Assembly: GCA_002401855.1 (NCBI GenBank)
Contig: NVUH01000004.1
Coordinates: 1-64,000, forward strand
Direction: 5' to 3'
Source: Hyphomicrobiales bacterium
GTDB lineage: Bacteria > Pseudomonadota > Alphaproteobacteria > Rhizobiales > OSC116
DNA length: 64,000 nucleotides
Position 1 is the stretch's first letter; every line of letters begins with the position of its first letter. Shown piece by piece: positions 9,214 through 16,849 of the stretch. The translations under genes were made by a program, and so were the position numbers. The notes under the pieces were generated by a model that was not told the DNA's origin, did not search any database, and was given only the letters and a program-made list of their open reading frames with translations.

Positions 9214-10527
9214 TTAACCTCGTGCCAATTGCTTGGTTATGGATTGCTGCATCATCGCCAAAGGCGCAAAAAACGCCAATATACCGGCGATGATGAGCGC
9301 CATTAGCATCATCCAAATTTCGGCCGCTGAGAGGCTGGTGACAATGCTGATATTCACCCGACTTTGGATGTAATTATTGATGAAAAATGACGTGCCATAA
9401 GCCAGCAATAGGCCGCTTAAAATGCCAACCACCACAATGCTCATAATATAACCCCAAATTGCCAAATAAATATACAATCGCGGCGCACCCAAAGCCCGCA
9501 AAATGGCAAATTGGCGGCCAAATAATTGAAACATAATCGATATGCCAATTAAGATGGATATGATGACCAAAGCCTCGACAATATAACCCATTAAAGTCAA
9601 TATCTGTCTGGCATCACCCATTAACATATAAAATTCGGCCATAATCTCAGCTGGGAAAAAAGCGGTGGTTTGATGCTCGTCATATTCACTGCGCAGGCTG
9701 TAAGCAGCGGCTATGCTTTTGGGTTTTAGCACCATCACAGAGGCTTCGCTTAAATATTCATTGTCAAATGGCAGGCCAATATTTTCTTCATTGGCGTCAC
9801 TATGACCATTGGCAAGACCGTGTATTTCCCACATCATTTCTATGGGGATGATGATGGCATTGTCCCACGCGGTGGCGGTGGGTTGCATGCGCCCGACAAT
9901 GGTTAGCTCGCTGCCAATATGTTGATGATTGTGCCCTACTTCATCTTCATCGTGATGTTCATCCTCATCGTGATGCTCATCCTCATCGTGATGCTCATCC
10001 TCGTCATGATGCTCATCCTCGTCATGATGCTCATCTTCTGGCATCGCTTCACCATGGGTTGGGGTGATCACATCCCCGATTTTTAGCTTCACATTGGCAC
10101 CAATCACTGCATGTTCGTGGGTGGTAAAAACCTCGCCCTCCATCAATTTGTCTTTTGATAGGTGCCAGATAAACGGCGCAATGGTGCCGATGATTGGCGA
10201 TGATTTATAACTATCGCCAAACGCGATGGGGGCGGCAAAATCTAAGCCATCCTCGGCTAAAATATTGATCATTTGTTCGGTTGGGATGAGATTCAGCGAT
10301 TTAGATTGCAAAAATGCGGTGGCTAATAATAAGTCGGCTTTACTGCCACTGGCACCGATGATGACATCAAATTGATTGGTCACCGCCGCACTGCTTTGGC
10401 GCATTAATCTTTCTTGTATCGATATAATGATGCTAAATGCGGCGGCCACCGCAATCAAGATAACAAAGGCTAAAGAGATATATTTATACCGCCTAAAACT
10501 GGCTTTAATCAATAAAGAAGGGTTCAT
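9214..10527 (-). CDS. FtsX/MacB-like ABC transporter permease with acidic-His repeat
   Basis: The 437-residue protein has an N-terminal membrane helix (ISLAFVILIAVAAAFSIII), a large extracytoplasmic domain and three C-terminal helices (about residues 310-335, 352-378 and 403-425). This is the topology of the MacB/LolC/FtsX permease family. In the extracytoplasmic domain, after residue 160, a six-residue unit EHHDED is repeated about five times and followed by GHNHQH. Such runs typically bind zinc or similar metals. Its ATG follows the ATPase stop by one base. With the ATPase it could extrude or rearrange a periplasmic substrate. Metal linkage is an inference from the repeat and neighbours. 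Confidence 0.88.
   Translation of the reverse strand: MNPSLLIKASFRRYKYISLAFVILIAVAAAFSIIISIQERLMRQSSAAVTNQFDVIIGASGSKADLLLATAFLQSKSLNLIPTEQMINILAEDGLDFAAPIAFGDSYKSSPIIGTIAPFIWHLSKDKLMEGEVFTTHEHAVIGANVKLKIGDVITPTHGEAMPEDEHHDEDEHHDEDEHHDEDEHHDEDEHHDEDEVGHNHQHIGSELTIVGRMQPTATAWDNAIIIPIEMMWEIHGLANGHSDANEENIGLPFDNEYLSEASVMVLKPKSIAAAYSLRSEYDEHQTTAFFPAEIMAEFYMLMGDARQILTLMGYIVEALVIISILIGISIMFQLFGRQFAILRALGAPRLYIYLAIWGYIMSIVVVGILSGLLLAYGTSFFINNYIQSRVNISIVTSLSAAEIWMMLMALIIAGILAFFAPLAMMQQSITKQLARG
9941..10038 (-). repeat. 18-bp in-frame tandem repeat encoding EHHDED
   Basis: About five near-identical 18-bp units (plus-strand reading based on GATGCTCATCCTCATCGT) lie inside the permease gene. Copies differ by single silent changes (CTCATCGT versus CTCGTCAT). 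In-frame units like this can expand or contract by slippage without breaking the protein. Confidence 0.85.
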
Positions 10528-10528
10528 A

Positions 10529-11236
10529 TTAAGCTGCGCCTACATTGGGGATGGTGGGTAGAGTGTTTTTTATTATTTTGCCATGTTCTAACAGCAATTT
10601 ATTGTCAATCTGTTCCATAACCGCGGGGTCATGGCTGACGATGATCAGGGTTTTATCGCCCTCTGCACTTATCTTGCGTAAATGCTCCAATATATTACGG
10701 GCATTGGCCTCATCTAAACTGGCAGTGGGTTCATCAGCCAAAATAATCGGTGCGTCTTTAATCAGCGCCCGTGCCAATGCGATGCGTTGCTTTTCGCCAC
10801 GTGACATATGGGCAATGGTGCTGTTATGAATGGAGATGGAGAATTCATCAGCCAATTTTTCGGCTTTATAAATCATATCTTTAGGGCAGAAAAAACTATC
10901 AAAACCTGTTGGTACCAAAATATTATCCAATACTGACAATTCATCAAGCAATTGAAAATTTTGAAATATCATGCCCAAATTTTGGCTACGCCATTTATCC
11001 CGTTCAACCGAAGCCAAATTATATAGGTTGCTTCTGTCCCAGCTTACTTTGCCATTCAGCTTTAGAAACAAGCCTGCAATGGCATAAAGAAAAGTGGTTT
11101 TGCCCGAGCCAGATGCGCCAGAAATAACCAATTCACGTTCACCTTCGAGATTAAAATACGGGACGTCTAAAATTGTTTGGCCGTTAATGCCAAATGTATT
11201 GATTTTTAAATTTTGAATTTCAAGTGACTTACTCAT
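10529..11236 (-). CDS. LolD/MacB-like ABC transporter ATP-binding protein
   Basis: The roughly 235-residue ATPase has Walker A GASGSGKT, a Q-loop at IFQNFQLLDELSV, a signature of the variant form MSRGEKQR (usual LSGGE), Walker B IILADEPTASLDE and the switch histidine IIVSHD. Length and motifs match the LolD/MacB family that pairs with FtsX-like permeases. Two ATGs are close; GGAG lies six bases before the one at 11236 and directly abuts the one at 11242, so the inner start is chosen. It is encoded between the secreted protein gene (24-bp gap) and the permease gene (1-bp gap). Confidence 0.9.
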   Translation of the reverse strand: MSKSLEIQNLKINTFGINGQTILDVPYFNLEGERELVISGASGSGKTTFLYAIAGLFLKLNGKVSWDRSNLYNLASVERDKWRSQNLGMIFQNFQLLDELSVLDNILVPTGFDSFFCPKDMIYKAEKLADEFSISIHNSTIAHMSRGEKQRIALARALIKDAPIILADEPTASLDEANARNILEHLRKISAEGDKTLIIVSHDPAVMEQIDNKLLLEHGKIIKNTLPTIPNVGAA

Positions 11237-11260
11237 TACCATCTCCTATATATCTTGATT

Positions 11261-11704
11261 TTAATTCATATCGTAATGCGCATCTAATATGCGCACACGG
11301 CTCACAAAGCCGGTTTCTTGGTGGCTTTGTGTGCCTAAATCCAGCACGCCAGAAACCACAATTCTGCGGTTATAGGCGATGATTCTAAACGGATGATCGC
11401 CGGTTACAAATATAAGATCATCAGGCCAATCGGCCTCTGATTCACAAAATGGACAGACCGAAAGTGGCGTTTTAGTCAGTACAAAAAAATCACTCTCAAC
11501 CTTAAGCGGCGGCGCCATATAGCCATAGAAACGCACTTGTAGGCCATTGAGCTGCTTGGCTTTGTCGCTAAATTGCATATGTTGTTTATATAATTCGGCA
11601 AAATAAAGTGGTTTGTCTTGGGCTTGCGCTGCTGCGCTGCTGTATGCCAGCAATAACAATAACAAGGTGGAGATGACCACTTTGTGATAGAATATTTTCA
11701 CCAT
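11261..11704 (-). CDS. Secreted DUF3299/COG3495-like protein
   Basis: The product of about 147 residues starts with a signal peptide (ISTLLLLLLAYSSAAAQAQ) and has a small beta-rich domain with LNGLQVRFYGYMAPPLKV and LSVCPFCESEADWPDD. This arrangement recalls DUF3299 (COG3495) proteins, whose genes are often found beside LolD-FtsX pairs, including in zinc-regulated operons such as zrg of Vibrio cholerae. The CPFC pair could bind metal or form a disulfide. As in the ATPase gene, GGAG is followed by two ATGs and the inner one (11704) has the better spacing. It is first in the operon. Confidence 0.65.
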   Translation of the reverse strand: MVKIFYHKVVISTLLLLLLAYSSAAAQAQDKPLYFAELYKQHMQFSDKAKQLNGLQVRFYGYMAPPLKVESDFFVLTKTPLSVCPFCESEADWPDDLIFVTGDHPFRIIAYNRRIVVSGVLDLGTQSHQETGFVSRVRILDAHYDMN

Positions 11705-11747
11705 AATCATCTCCCTTCAGTCTTTAATGTTTTGGTACTTAAAAACA

Positions 11748-11777
11748 AAATGAGCGGCTCTTACTTGCAGCTCATTT
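11748..11777 (-). terminator. Terminator after alkaline phosphatase
   Basis: AAATGAGC and GCTCATTT form an 8-bp perfect stem. On the minus strand the second arm is followed by TTGTTTTT. It lies about 10 bp past the stop of the alkaline phosphatase gene and separates it from the ABC operon. Confidence 0.6.
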
Positions 11778-11786
11778 CGGTTTGGG

Positions 11787-13283
11787 TTATTTGTCGCTCA
11801 TGGCTGTTGCATGATCGATCACGTGGTAGATAAAGTTTTGCTCAATTGTGCCATTTAACAAATGTGACCAAGGACCAGCCGCATAAACTGCCACGTCAGA
11901 ACCAGAATGGGTTTCTGAACTCAATGGAATTAACGCCTGTTGGATGTAATCAAGATGTGTTGTATCGACATTGGTTAAGTCTTCACGCGTTGCCACTGTG
12001 CCATCTTCATTAAACACGCCACCAGGGCCATTTGTGTAATTAAGCACTGTGTAAGGCTTGCCATCTTTTGCAAGGTTAGGTGTGCCATCTTTGCCCAATG
12101 ATAGGCCTAAAATTGGGTTACCTAATTTTGCGTAGCCAGACAATGTGAGCGTATGCGCATGGTCAGCCGTTACGATGACCAATGTGTCTGACAGATCTAC
12201 TTTTGCCAATGCCGCTGCTACAGCACGATTAAAGGCAGCGCCATCTTCAAGCGCACGGGCGGCATTGCCAGCATGATGAGCATGGTCTACACGGCCAGAT
12301 TCGATGGCGAGGAAATAACCATTTTCATTTTGTGAAAGCAAGTCAATGGCTTTGGTGGTCATTTCGGCCAATGAAGGTTCACCGCCTTTGTCGTTGGCGC
12401 GGTCAGCTTCATATTCCATATGTGATGAGTTGAACAAGCCAAGCACTTTAGGGGTTGAAGCTAAGTCAATTTTATCAAAACCTGCTTGGTTCCAAACATA
12501 TTGATGATTGTTAGATTTGCTTGTCCATTCAGCCGTTAGATCTCGACCATCTGTACGTTTGCCGTTTTTGCCTTCACCATCTACAGTTTGTTTGGTGATA
12601 AAGTGACGGCGGCCACCACCAAATACAACGTCGATGCCATCACCATGAGCAAAGCTTAAAAGTTGTGAGGCAATGTCTTCGCAGCCTTCTGCAACACTGC
12701 TGTCATCTTCCCAGTTACGGTCAGCACTATGGGCATATACGGCAGCTGGTGTGGCGTGAGTGATGCGGGCGGTTGATACGATGCCAGTTGACATGCCAGC
12801 GTCTTCTGCCAATTCGGCAAATGTGGTGACGGCGGCGCCAAGGGCAGCTTTACAATCGCCGCGCCCTGCACTGTCATCAATGCTCAATACGCCTTGTTTG
12901 GTTTTCACACCTGTGACAATGGCAGACATTGTGCCCGCACTGTCAGGGGTTTGGGCATCGGTATTATACGTTTTCACCAAAGCTAAGTTGGGCAAAGCTT
13001 CGTAGCTCAGAACATTATCTTCGCCGCTCATGCCTTTTTTCTGGCCGTCATAAATACGAAGGGCAGCATTGGAGTTTACGCCATTGCCATCGGCCACAAA
13101 CACAATTACGTTTTTGGCTTGGTTGGTATTTACCTGTTGGGCTAATTTTTGCTGCAAGGTTTTTTGGCCATTTACATACCAAATATCCTGAGTTTTATCT
13201 GCGGCCACACCTGTATAAGTGGTGCTGGCCAATAAAGCTGATGTAAGGCCAATAATTAGGCCTAAGTTGCGAAATTTTTTCAT
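11787..13283 (-). CDS. phoA: Alkaline phosphatase, PhoA family
   Basis: The 498-residue precursor has a Sec signal peptide (LIIGLTSALLASTTYTGVA). Recognisable family parts are VIVFVADGNGV (first metal Asp), TPDSAGTMSAIVTGVKT (Ser nucleophile in DSA), ITHATPAAVYAH, FGGGRRHF, ESGRVDHAHHAGN (Asp/His zinc ligands), IVTADHAHTLT (Asp-His) and ETHSGSDVAVYAAGP (His ligand). It releases phosphate from organic esters in the periplasm. The gene stands alone between a terminator and a Pho box, consistent with phosphate-starvation control. Confidence 0.93.
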   Translation of the reverse strand: MKKFRNLGLIIGLTSALLASTTYTGVAADKTQDIWYVNGQKTLQQKLAQQVNTNQAKNVIVFVADGNGVNSNAALRIYDGQKKGMSGEDNVLSYEALPNLALVKTYNTDAQTPDSAGTMSAIVTGVKTKQGVLSIDDSAGRGDCKAALGAAVTTFAELAEDAGMSTGIVSTARITHATPAAVYAHSADRNWEDDSSVAEGCEDIASQLLSFAHGDGIDVVFGGGRRHFITKQTVDGEGKNGKRTDGRDLTAEWTSKSNNHQYVWNQAGFDKIDLASTPKVLGLFNSSHMEYEADRANDKGGEPSLAEMTTKAIDLLSQNENGYFLAIESGRVDHAHHAGNAARALEDGAAFNRAVAAALAKVDLSDTLVIVTADHAHTLTLSGYAKLGNPILGLSLGKDGTPNLAKDGKPYTVLNYTNGPGGVFNEDGTVATREDLTNVDTTHLDYIQQALIPLSSETHSGSDVAVYAAGPWSHLLNGTIEQNFIYHVIDHATAMSDK

Positions 13284-13344
13284 TATCTATTCCTCAATAT
13301 AACAATCTGATTTTGGTTTACAGATTGAGACATAAGAAAATTAT

Positions 13345-13373
13345 ATGACAGGTAGATGATGGTTTTGTGACAG
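13345..13373 (-). promoter_or_regulatory. PhoB box (three 11-bp repeats) upstream of phoA
   Basis: On the minus strand, CTGTCAC, CCATCAT and CTGTCAT start at exactly 11-bp intervals (plus-strand positions 13367-13373, 13356-13362 and 13345-13351). The PhoB consensus half-site is CTGTCAT with an 11-bp period; the outer two match 6-7 of 7 positions and the middle one 5 of 7. The box lies about 60 bp upstream of the phoA ATG, with a CTTATG -10-like element a few bases downstream. Confidence 0.75.
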
Positions 13374-13414
13374 TTTTAAATTTCGTTAACAGATGTTAAT
13401 ATCTTGTTCGGCGG

Positions 13415-14359
13415 CTATAAAATCATCTGCCAATCTTGACGGTTTATGCCTTTGCCCGCATTTAAATGACTGCCAAAATCTGCATAGGGCTGGCTGCTGA
13501 TATGCTCAAAACCCGCCTTTTTATAGAGGTGCAAAGCCGCATCGAGGCAATCGACCGTCCAAAATTCTATTTTTTGGTATTTTTTATGGCGGGCAAATTT
13601 TATCACTTGTTCAATTAAACTGCTGCCTAAACCCATGCCGCGCGCCATCGGGTCTACATAAAGCAGCCGTAACTTCGCCACGCCCTCTCCGCCATTGACA
13701 CAGAAGATAGAGCCGATGATTTTTTCGTCACATTCGACAATCCAGCATTTTTCCATCGTGCCGTCATAATCATTAATATAATCCGCGACCACTTGGCTAA
13801 CCACTGCCTCATAGCCATTGCCAAAACCATATTCCAAATCATAAAGCACGCTTTGACGATGGGCGATATAAGCCAAATCACCAACTTCTGGCTCGCGTAA
13901 TATATAGGGTTTTTGGGTTTTTTCTGCGGGGGCGATGATGTGTTGAATTTTTGCCATTGCCGCCACTAGTTCGCTGGACTGGGCGGGGTTGATGTCATTA
14001 TATAGCTGGCCAGTTTGCTCGATGGAGCGTTGACGCAAGTCAATACGCGCGGCTTCGCCTGTGGTACTGAGTGACAATAGAGATTGGCGTTTGTCTTGAG
14101 AGTTTGGCGTGCGGGTTATAATGCCGGCTTTGGTTAATTTATTGAGCACACGGCTGAGATAGCCTGCATCAACGCTTAACATTTGCCCCAATTGGCTGGC
14201 GACTAGATGATCCACTTCGCCTAACTCATATATGATGCGGGCTTCCATTAGATTATACTGGCTTTTAAACAGGCCTTCATTGAGCAAACCCATAAGACGG
14301 GTGTAGAAGCGGTTAAATTGGCGAATTTGTTCAATTTGTTGATCGTTGACTGTGGGCAT
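13415..14359 (-). CDS. MarR-family regulator fused to GNAT acetyltransferase
   Basis: The 314-residue protein has a MarR winged helix in its first ~145 residues (LMEARIIYELGEVDHLVASQ, DAGYLSRVLNKLTKAGII, then the wing with SQDKRQSLLSLS) and a GNAT domain from about 165. The GNAT part has the acetyl-CoA loop MARGMGLGSSLI followed by a helix and the KAGFEHIS end motif. The fusion is a known class in bacteria. It may couple sensing and acetylation of a small molecule, but no target is evident. The gene is divergent from the repeat region. Confidence 0.88.
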   Translation of the reverse strand: MPTVNDQQIEQIRQFNRFYTRLMGLLNEGLFKSQYNLMEARIIYELGEVDHLVASQLGQMLSVDAGYLSRVLNKLTKAGIITRTPNSQDKRQSLLSLSTTGEAARIDLRQRSIEQTGQLYNDINPAQSSELVAAMAKIQHIIAPAEKTQKPYILREPEVGDLAYIAHRQSVLYDLEYGFGNGYEAVVSQVVADYINDYDGTMEKCWIVECDEKIIGSIFCVNGGEGVAKLRLLYVDPMARGMGLGSSLIEQVIKFARHKKYQKIEFWTVDCLDAALHLYKKAGFEHISSQPYADFGSHLNAGKGINRQDWQMIL

Positions 14360-14482
14360 AATGTCTCCAAAATGGATATTTTTGCTAAAGTCATATATTT
14401 AGTTGCTTTTGTCAATGATTTTATGCTTTGCCGCTGTGAGTGCTTGCGTCAGCCCATTGGGTAGCGCTCCTGCCTAAGCTCG

Positions 14483-14610
14483 GGAAGTCTCATTTTTTCG
14501 TTCGGCTTTGCCTCTCTATAAGCACTGCGTGCGTTCGCTCCGCTCTCTTGCCACGCCTAACGGCGACGCGCAGTCGCGCTTGCCTCACCCTGAAGGCTTC
14601 GGGCCTTTTT
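14483..14610 (+). repeat. Noncoding repeat, unit 1 (ends in a TTCGG hairpin and T-run)
   Basis: The unit begins GGAAGTCTCATTTTTTCGTT, contains CTCCGCTCTCTTGCCACGCC and ends AAGGCTTCGGGCCTTTTT. The last part is a terminator-like hairpin with loop TTCGG on the plus strand. Unit 2 repeats both conserved blocks almost exactly, with a variable middle. Confidence 0.8.
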
Positions 14611-14626
14611 ACCTTTTTGAGGCTCT

Positions 14627-14781
14627 GGAAGTCTCATTTTTTCGTTCGGCTTTGCCTCTCTTTTTCGCCCACCTATCGGTAGGCTAGTGGCACTAGCGTG
14701 CATTCGCTCCGCTCTCTTGCCACGCCTAACGGCGACGCGCGGTCGCGCTTGCCTCAGCCTGAAGGCTTCGGGCTTTTTTAT
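14627..14781 (+). repeat. Noncoding repeat, unit 2
   Basis: The second copy has the same opening block (14627-14661, 35 identical bases) and the same closing block (from 14703, only a few differences), ending AAGGCTTCGGGCTTTTTTA. The interval between opening blocks is 144 bp and between closing blocks 169 bp, because the middle of unit 2 has extra sequence (including CACCTATCGGTAGGCTAGTG). Confidence 0.8.
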
Positions 14782-14831
14782 CCATGAAGGATTTTAACGG
14801 GCTATGCTGATGGTCGGAGTGATTTTTTGTG

Positions 14832-16064
14832 CTAGCCAGTTGCCAATGCAAGCCCATCAACTACGGCGGTGAAAACGCTGGATAATCTGAATTTTGCGTG
14901 GGGGAATATATTGCGTAGAACGGCTTGTACCATGTGCATTTGGCTTGAGCCGCCGACATAAATTATTTCGCTGACCTGTTCAGGTTTGCAGCTTGCTTTG
15001 TGCAATGTGTCATGGACGCTTTGGTCGATTATTTGGCAAAGTTCGCTCATAATCCGCGCTAGATCGGCTTGGTTGATGCCGACATAAAGCCCGTCATCAA
15101 TTAAATCGAGGGCTATTTTGGCAGCGCCTTGCTCGGTTTGGTTGGCGGTGATTTTGGCTGTTTCGGCCAAAAATGCTAGCTCATGCCCTGCCCTGTCGGC
15201 AATCAATCGGGTCAATCGGGCAAACAGTTTAGGCTCGAAGGCTTGGCGCTGTATATCGCGCACGGTGTTTTTAAGTTCAGGCGTATAGCAGAAAGGAATT
15301 TTCTCCCATGTGGCTAAATCGTGAAAGATTGAATTTGGCGCGGTGACCACGCCTTCACTCATTATTTTCTTTAGCTGTGCGCCTTTGCCAAGCAGCGGCA
15401 TAAAATATTCCAAATTTAAAATTTTATCAAAATTCGTGCCACCTAAGCGCACCCCGTGCGAGGCTAGAATGTTGATTTCCTTGCCTGTTTCAAACAAACA
15501 ATAATCCGATGTACCACCGCCTATATCAACAATTAATCCCAATCCATCCGTCTGGTTATCTGTAGCTGCGGCCAATGCCGCCGCCTCTGGCTCAAACATA
15601 AATTCAACGCTTTTAAAGCCTGCGCGGTTATAGCATTCACGCAAATCTTGCTCGGCTTTCTCATTGCGGACAGCATCAGCAGAGTGAAAATAAACAGGAC
15701 GACCAGAGAGGGCATGGTCAAAACTTACGCCTTCGCTTTGCTCGGCAGAGCGCTTTAGAGCGCTTAAAAATTCGGCAATAATGTCATAAAAATCAAAATG
15801 CTTACCGATAATCATGCGTTTTTCGGCCATTAAGCTAGTGCCCAACACGCTTTTAAGCGCACGCATATAACGGCCATCAACACCATTTAGCAGATTTTGA
15901 TTGGCAGTTGAGCCGAATTGCACCCGCTGGTCATCAAAATCAAAAAACACCGATGTCGGCAATGTGTCATTGTCTGGTTCGACCTGAATGCGCTTTATTT
16001 TACCATCAACTAGGGTGGCAGCCGCCGAATTGGAAGTGCCAAAATCTATGCCTAAAGTTGCCAT
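14832..16064 (-). CDS. Hsp70-family protein, YegD-like
   Basis: The 410-residue protein carries actin/Hsp70 ATPase motifs: GIDFGTSNSAAAT at the N-terminus, LIVDIGGGTSDYCLF near residue 180 and IIYVGGSSQMHMVQ near 370. The substrate-binding domain of DnaK is absent. This length and the opening sequence match YegD-type Hsp70 homologues, whose clients are poorly known. It is likely cytoplasmic. The gene is monocistronic, divergent from the 16146 gene. Confidence 0.88.
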   Translation of the reverse strand: MATLGIDFGTSNSAAATLVDGKIKRIQVEPDNDTLPTSVFFDFDDQRVQFGSTANQNLLNGVDGRYMRALKSVLGTSLMAEKRMIIGKHFDFYDIIAEFLSALKRSAEQSEGVSFDHALSGRPVYFHSADAVRNEKAEQDLRECYNRAGFKSVEFMFEPEAAALAAATDNQTDGLGLIVDIGGGTSDYCLFETGKEINILASHGVRLGGTNFDKILNLEYFMPLLGKGAQLKKIMSEGVVTAPNSIFHDLATWEKIPFCYTPELKNTVRDIQRQAFEPKLFARLTRLIADRAGHELAFLAETAKITANQTEQGAAKIALDLIDDGLYVGINQADLARIMSELCQIIDQSVHDTLHKASCKPEQVSEIIYVGGSSQMHMVQAVLRNIFPHAKFRLSSVFTAVVDGLALATG

Positions 16065-16145
16065 GCCTGTCTCCCCTTGCGCAGACGGTTCTTATATGTA
16101 GTGGCAGCTGATTTGGCAAAGCTTAACTATATTTTGAGGCTTTTT

Positions 16146-16769
16146 ATGCATATTGACCGCAATAAGGATCAAATTATGCACGCAAATCAAAACATCATTC
16201 AAAAACAATACTTATTGCGCGAATTTTACGATCAGTATGCTGCGGATATCGAAAAATTATGCCAAAATTGCGAGTGGCAAAATGCCTATTATAAGCCACA
16301 AAAAGCACTCGACCTGCTAAATGGCGACTGCAAAACTGATGGAATGAATGTGCAAGTTTTTGCGTTGTTTAACCTACATGATGATAGCGAGGAGTTGGTC
16401 GCTTTCTTCCCTTATAATGTGCAGAATAACCGTTGGCTTTTGCCGATTAAATGCTTTATTTCGTGGTGGGATGAATTGATTGATAATAATGTGCCGCTTG
16501 TTCACCGAGATTATACCCAAGTGAGCTTTTATTATTTGGCTTATTTCCTCAAAGAACAAAAGGCTATTTTGCTCATTCACCAATGTTTAAACGCAAAATT
16601 TATTACGGCCTGCGACGATGGTGCTGTGCATATTTATGTAGATTGTAATGGTTCTAATACAAGGTGTAAAATCTACATAAGTAACTCAAATATAACGAGT
16701 TTATGCAAGTTATACTATGCCAAAATTGCCGAAACGGTGCGCATAAAAATTAGAGACATTCTAAGCTAG
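16146..16769 (+). CDS. Protein of unknown function
   Basis: The product is about 207 residues from the ATG at 16146, which has GAGG six bases upstream; a longer frame from 16077 overlaps the likely divergent promoter. It has no signal peptide or membrane segment. The stretch LVAFFPYNVQNNRWLLPIKC, then a SWWDELIDNNVPLVHRDY block, faintly recalls the N-terminal half of CelD/BcsL-type acetyltransferases, but the second half that would hold the GNAT core is missing. The function is therefore not assigned; it could be a degraded or minimal member of that family. Confidence 0.6.
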   Translation: MHIDRNKDQIMHANQNIIQKQYLLREFYDQYAADIEKLCQNCEWQNAYYKPQKALDLLNGDCKTDGMNVQVFALFNLHDDSEELVAFFPYNVQNNRWLLPIKCFISWWDELIDNNVPLVHRDYTQVSFYYLAYFLKEQKAILLIHQCLNAKFITACDDGAVHIYVDCNGSNTRCKIYISNSNITSLCKLYYAKIAETVRIKIRDILS

Positions 16770-16799
16770 GCAAATCAACACATTCGTGACTTGACTTTT

Positions 16800-16811
16800 A
16801 ATTGATCAATT
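16800..16811. promoter_or_regulatory. Palindrome upstream of the iron transporter gene
   Basis: AATTGATCAATT is a perfect 12-bp palindrome flanked by TTGAC on the left (16791) and GTCAA on the right (16812-16816). It lies next to the Fur-like box and may be part of the promoter or a second operator. Confidence 0.35.
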
Positions 16812-16816
16812 GTCAA

Positions 16817-16835
16817 GACAATGATATTGATTATT
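16817..16835 (+). promoter_or_regulatory. Fur-like box before the ferric iron transporter
   Basis: GACAATGATATTGATTATT matches the 19-bp Fur consensus GATAATGATAATCATTATC at 15 positions. It ends 14 bp before the ATG of the iron-binding protein gene, where repressor binding would block transcription. Alphaproteobacteria may use Fur, Irr or RirA instead, so the regulator is uncertain. Confidence 0.5.
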
Positions 16836-16849
16836 AGAAAAGTATTGAT

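Larger units (their letters stand above)
14360..14831. other. Intergenic region made largely of a duplicated element
   Basis: This 472-bp stretch between the minus-strand MarR-GNAT and yegD-like genes contains no believable gene. An 80-codon frame at 14440-14682 is built from the repeat and has no coding character. The two repeat units are listed separately. Its GC content is visibly higher than that of the flanking intergenic DNA. Confidence 0.65.

Noticed and set aside
9941-10038. CRISPR-like array
   Set aside because: The 18-bp units are contiguous, without spacers, and stay in frame inside the permease gene.
14440-14682. 80-codon ORF in the repeat region
   Set aside because: It is built from the two repeat units and repeats its own sequence; no ribosome site or coding character.
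14627-14781. Structured RNA gene or tRNA remnant in the repeat
   Set aside because: No cloverleaf or known RNA family pattern was recognised; only terminator-like hairpins.
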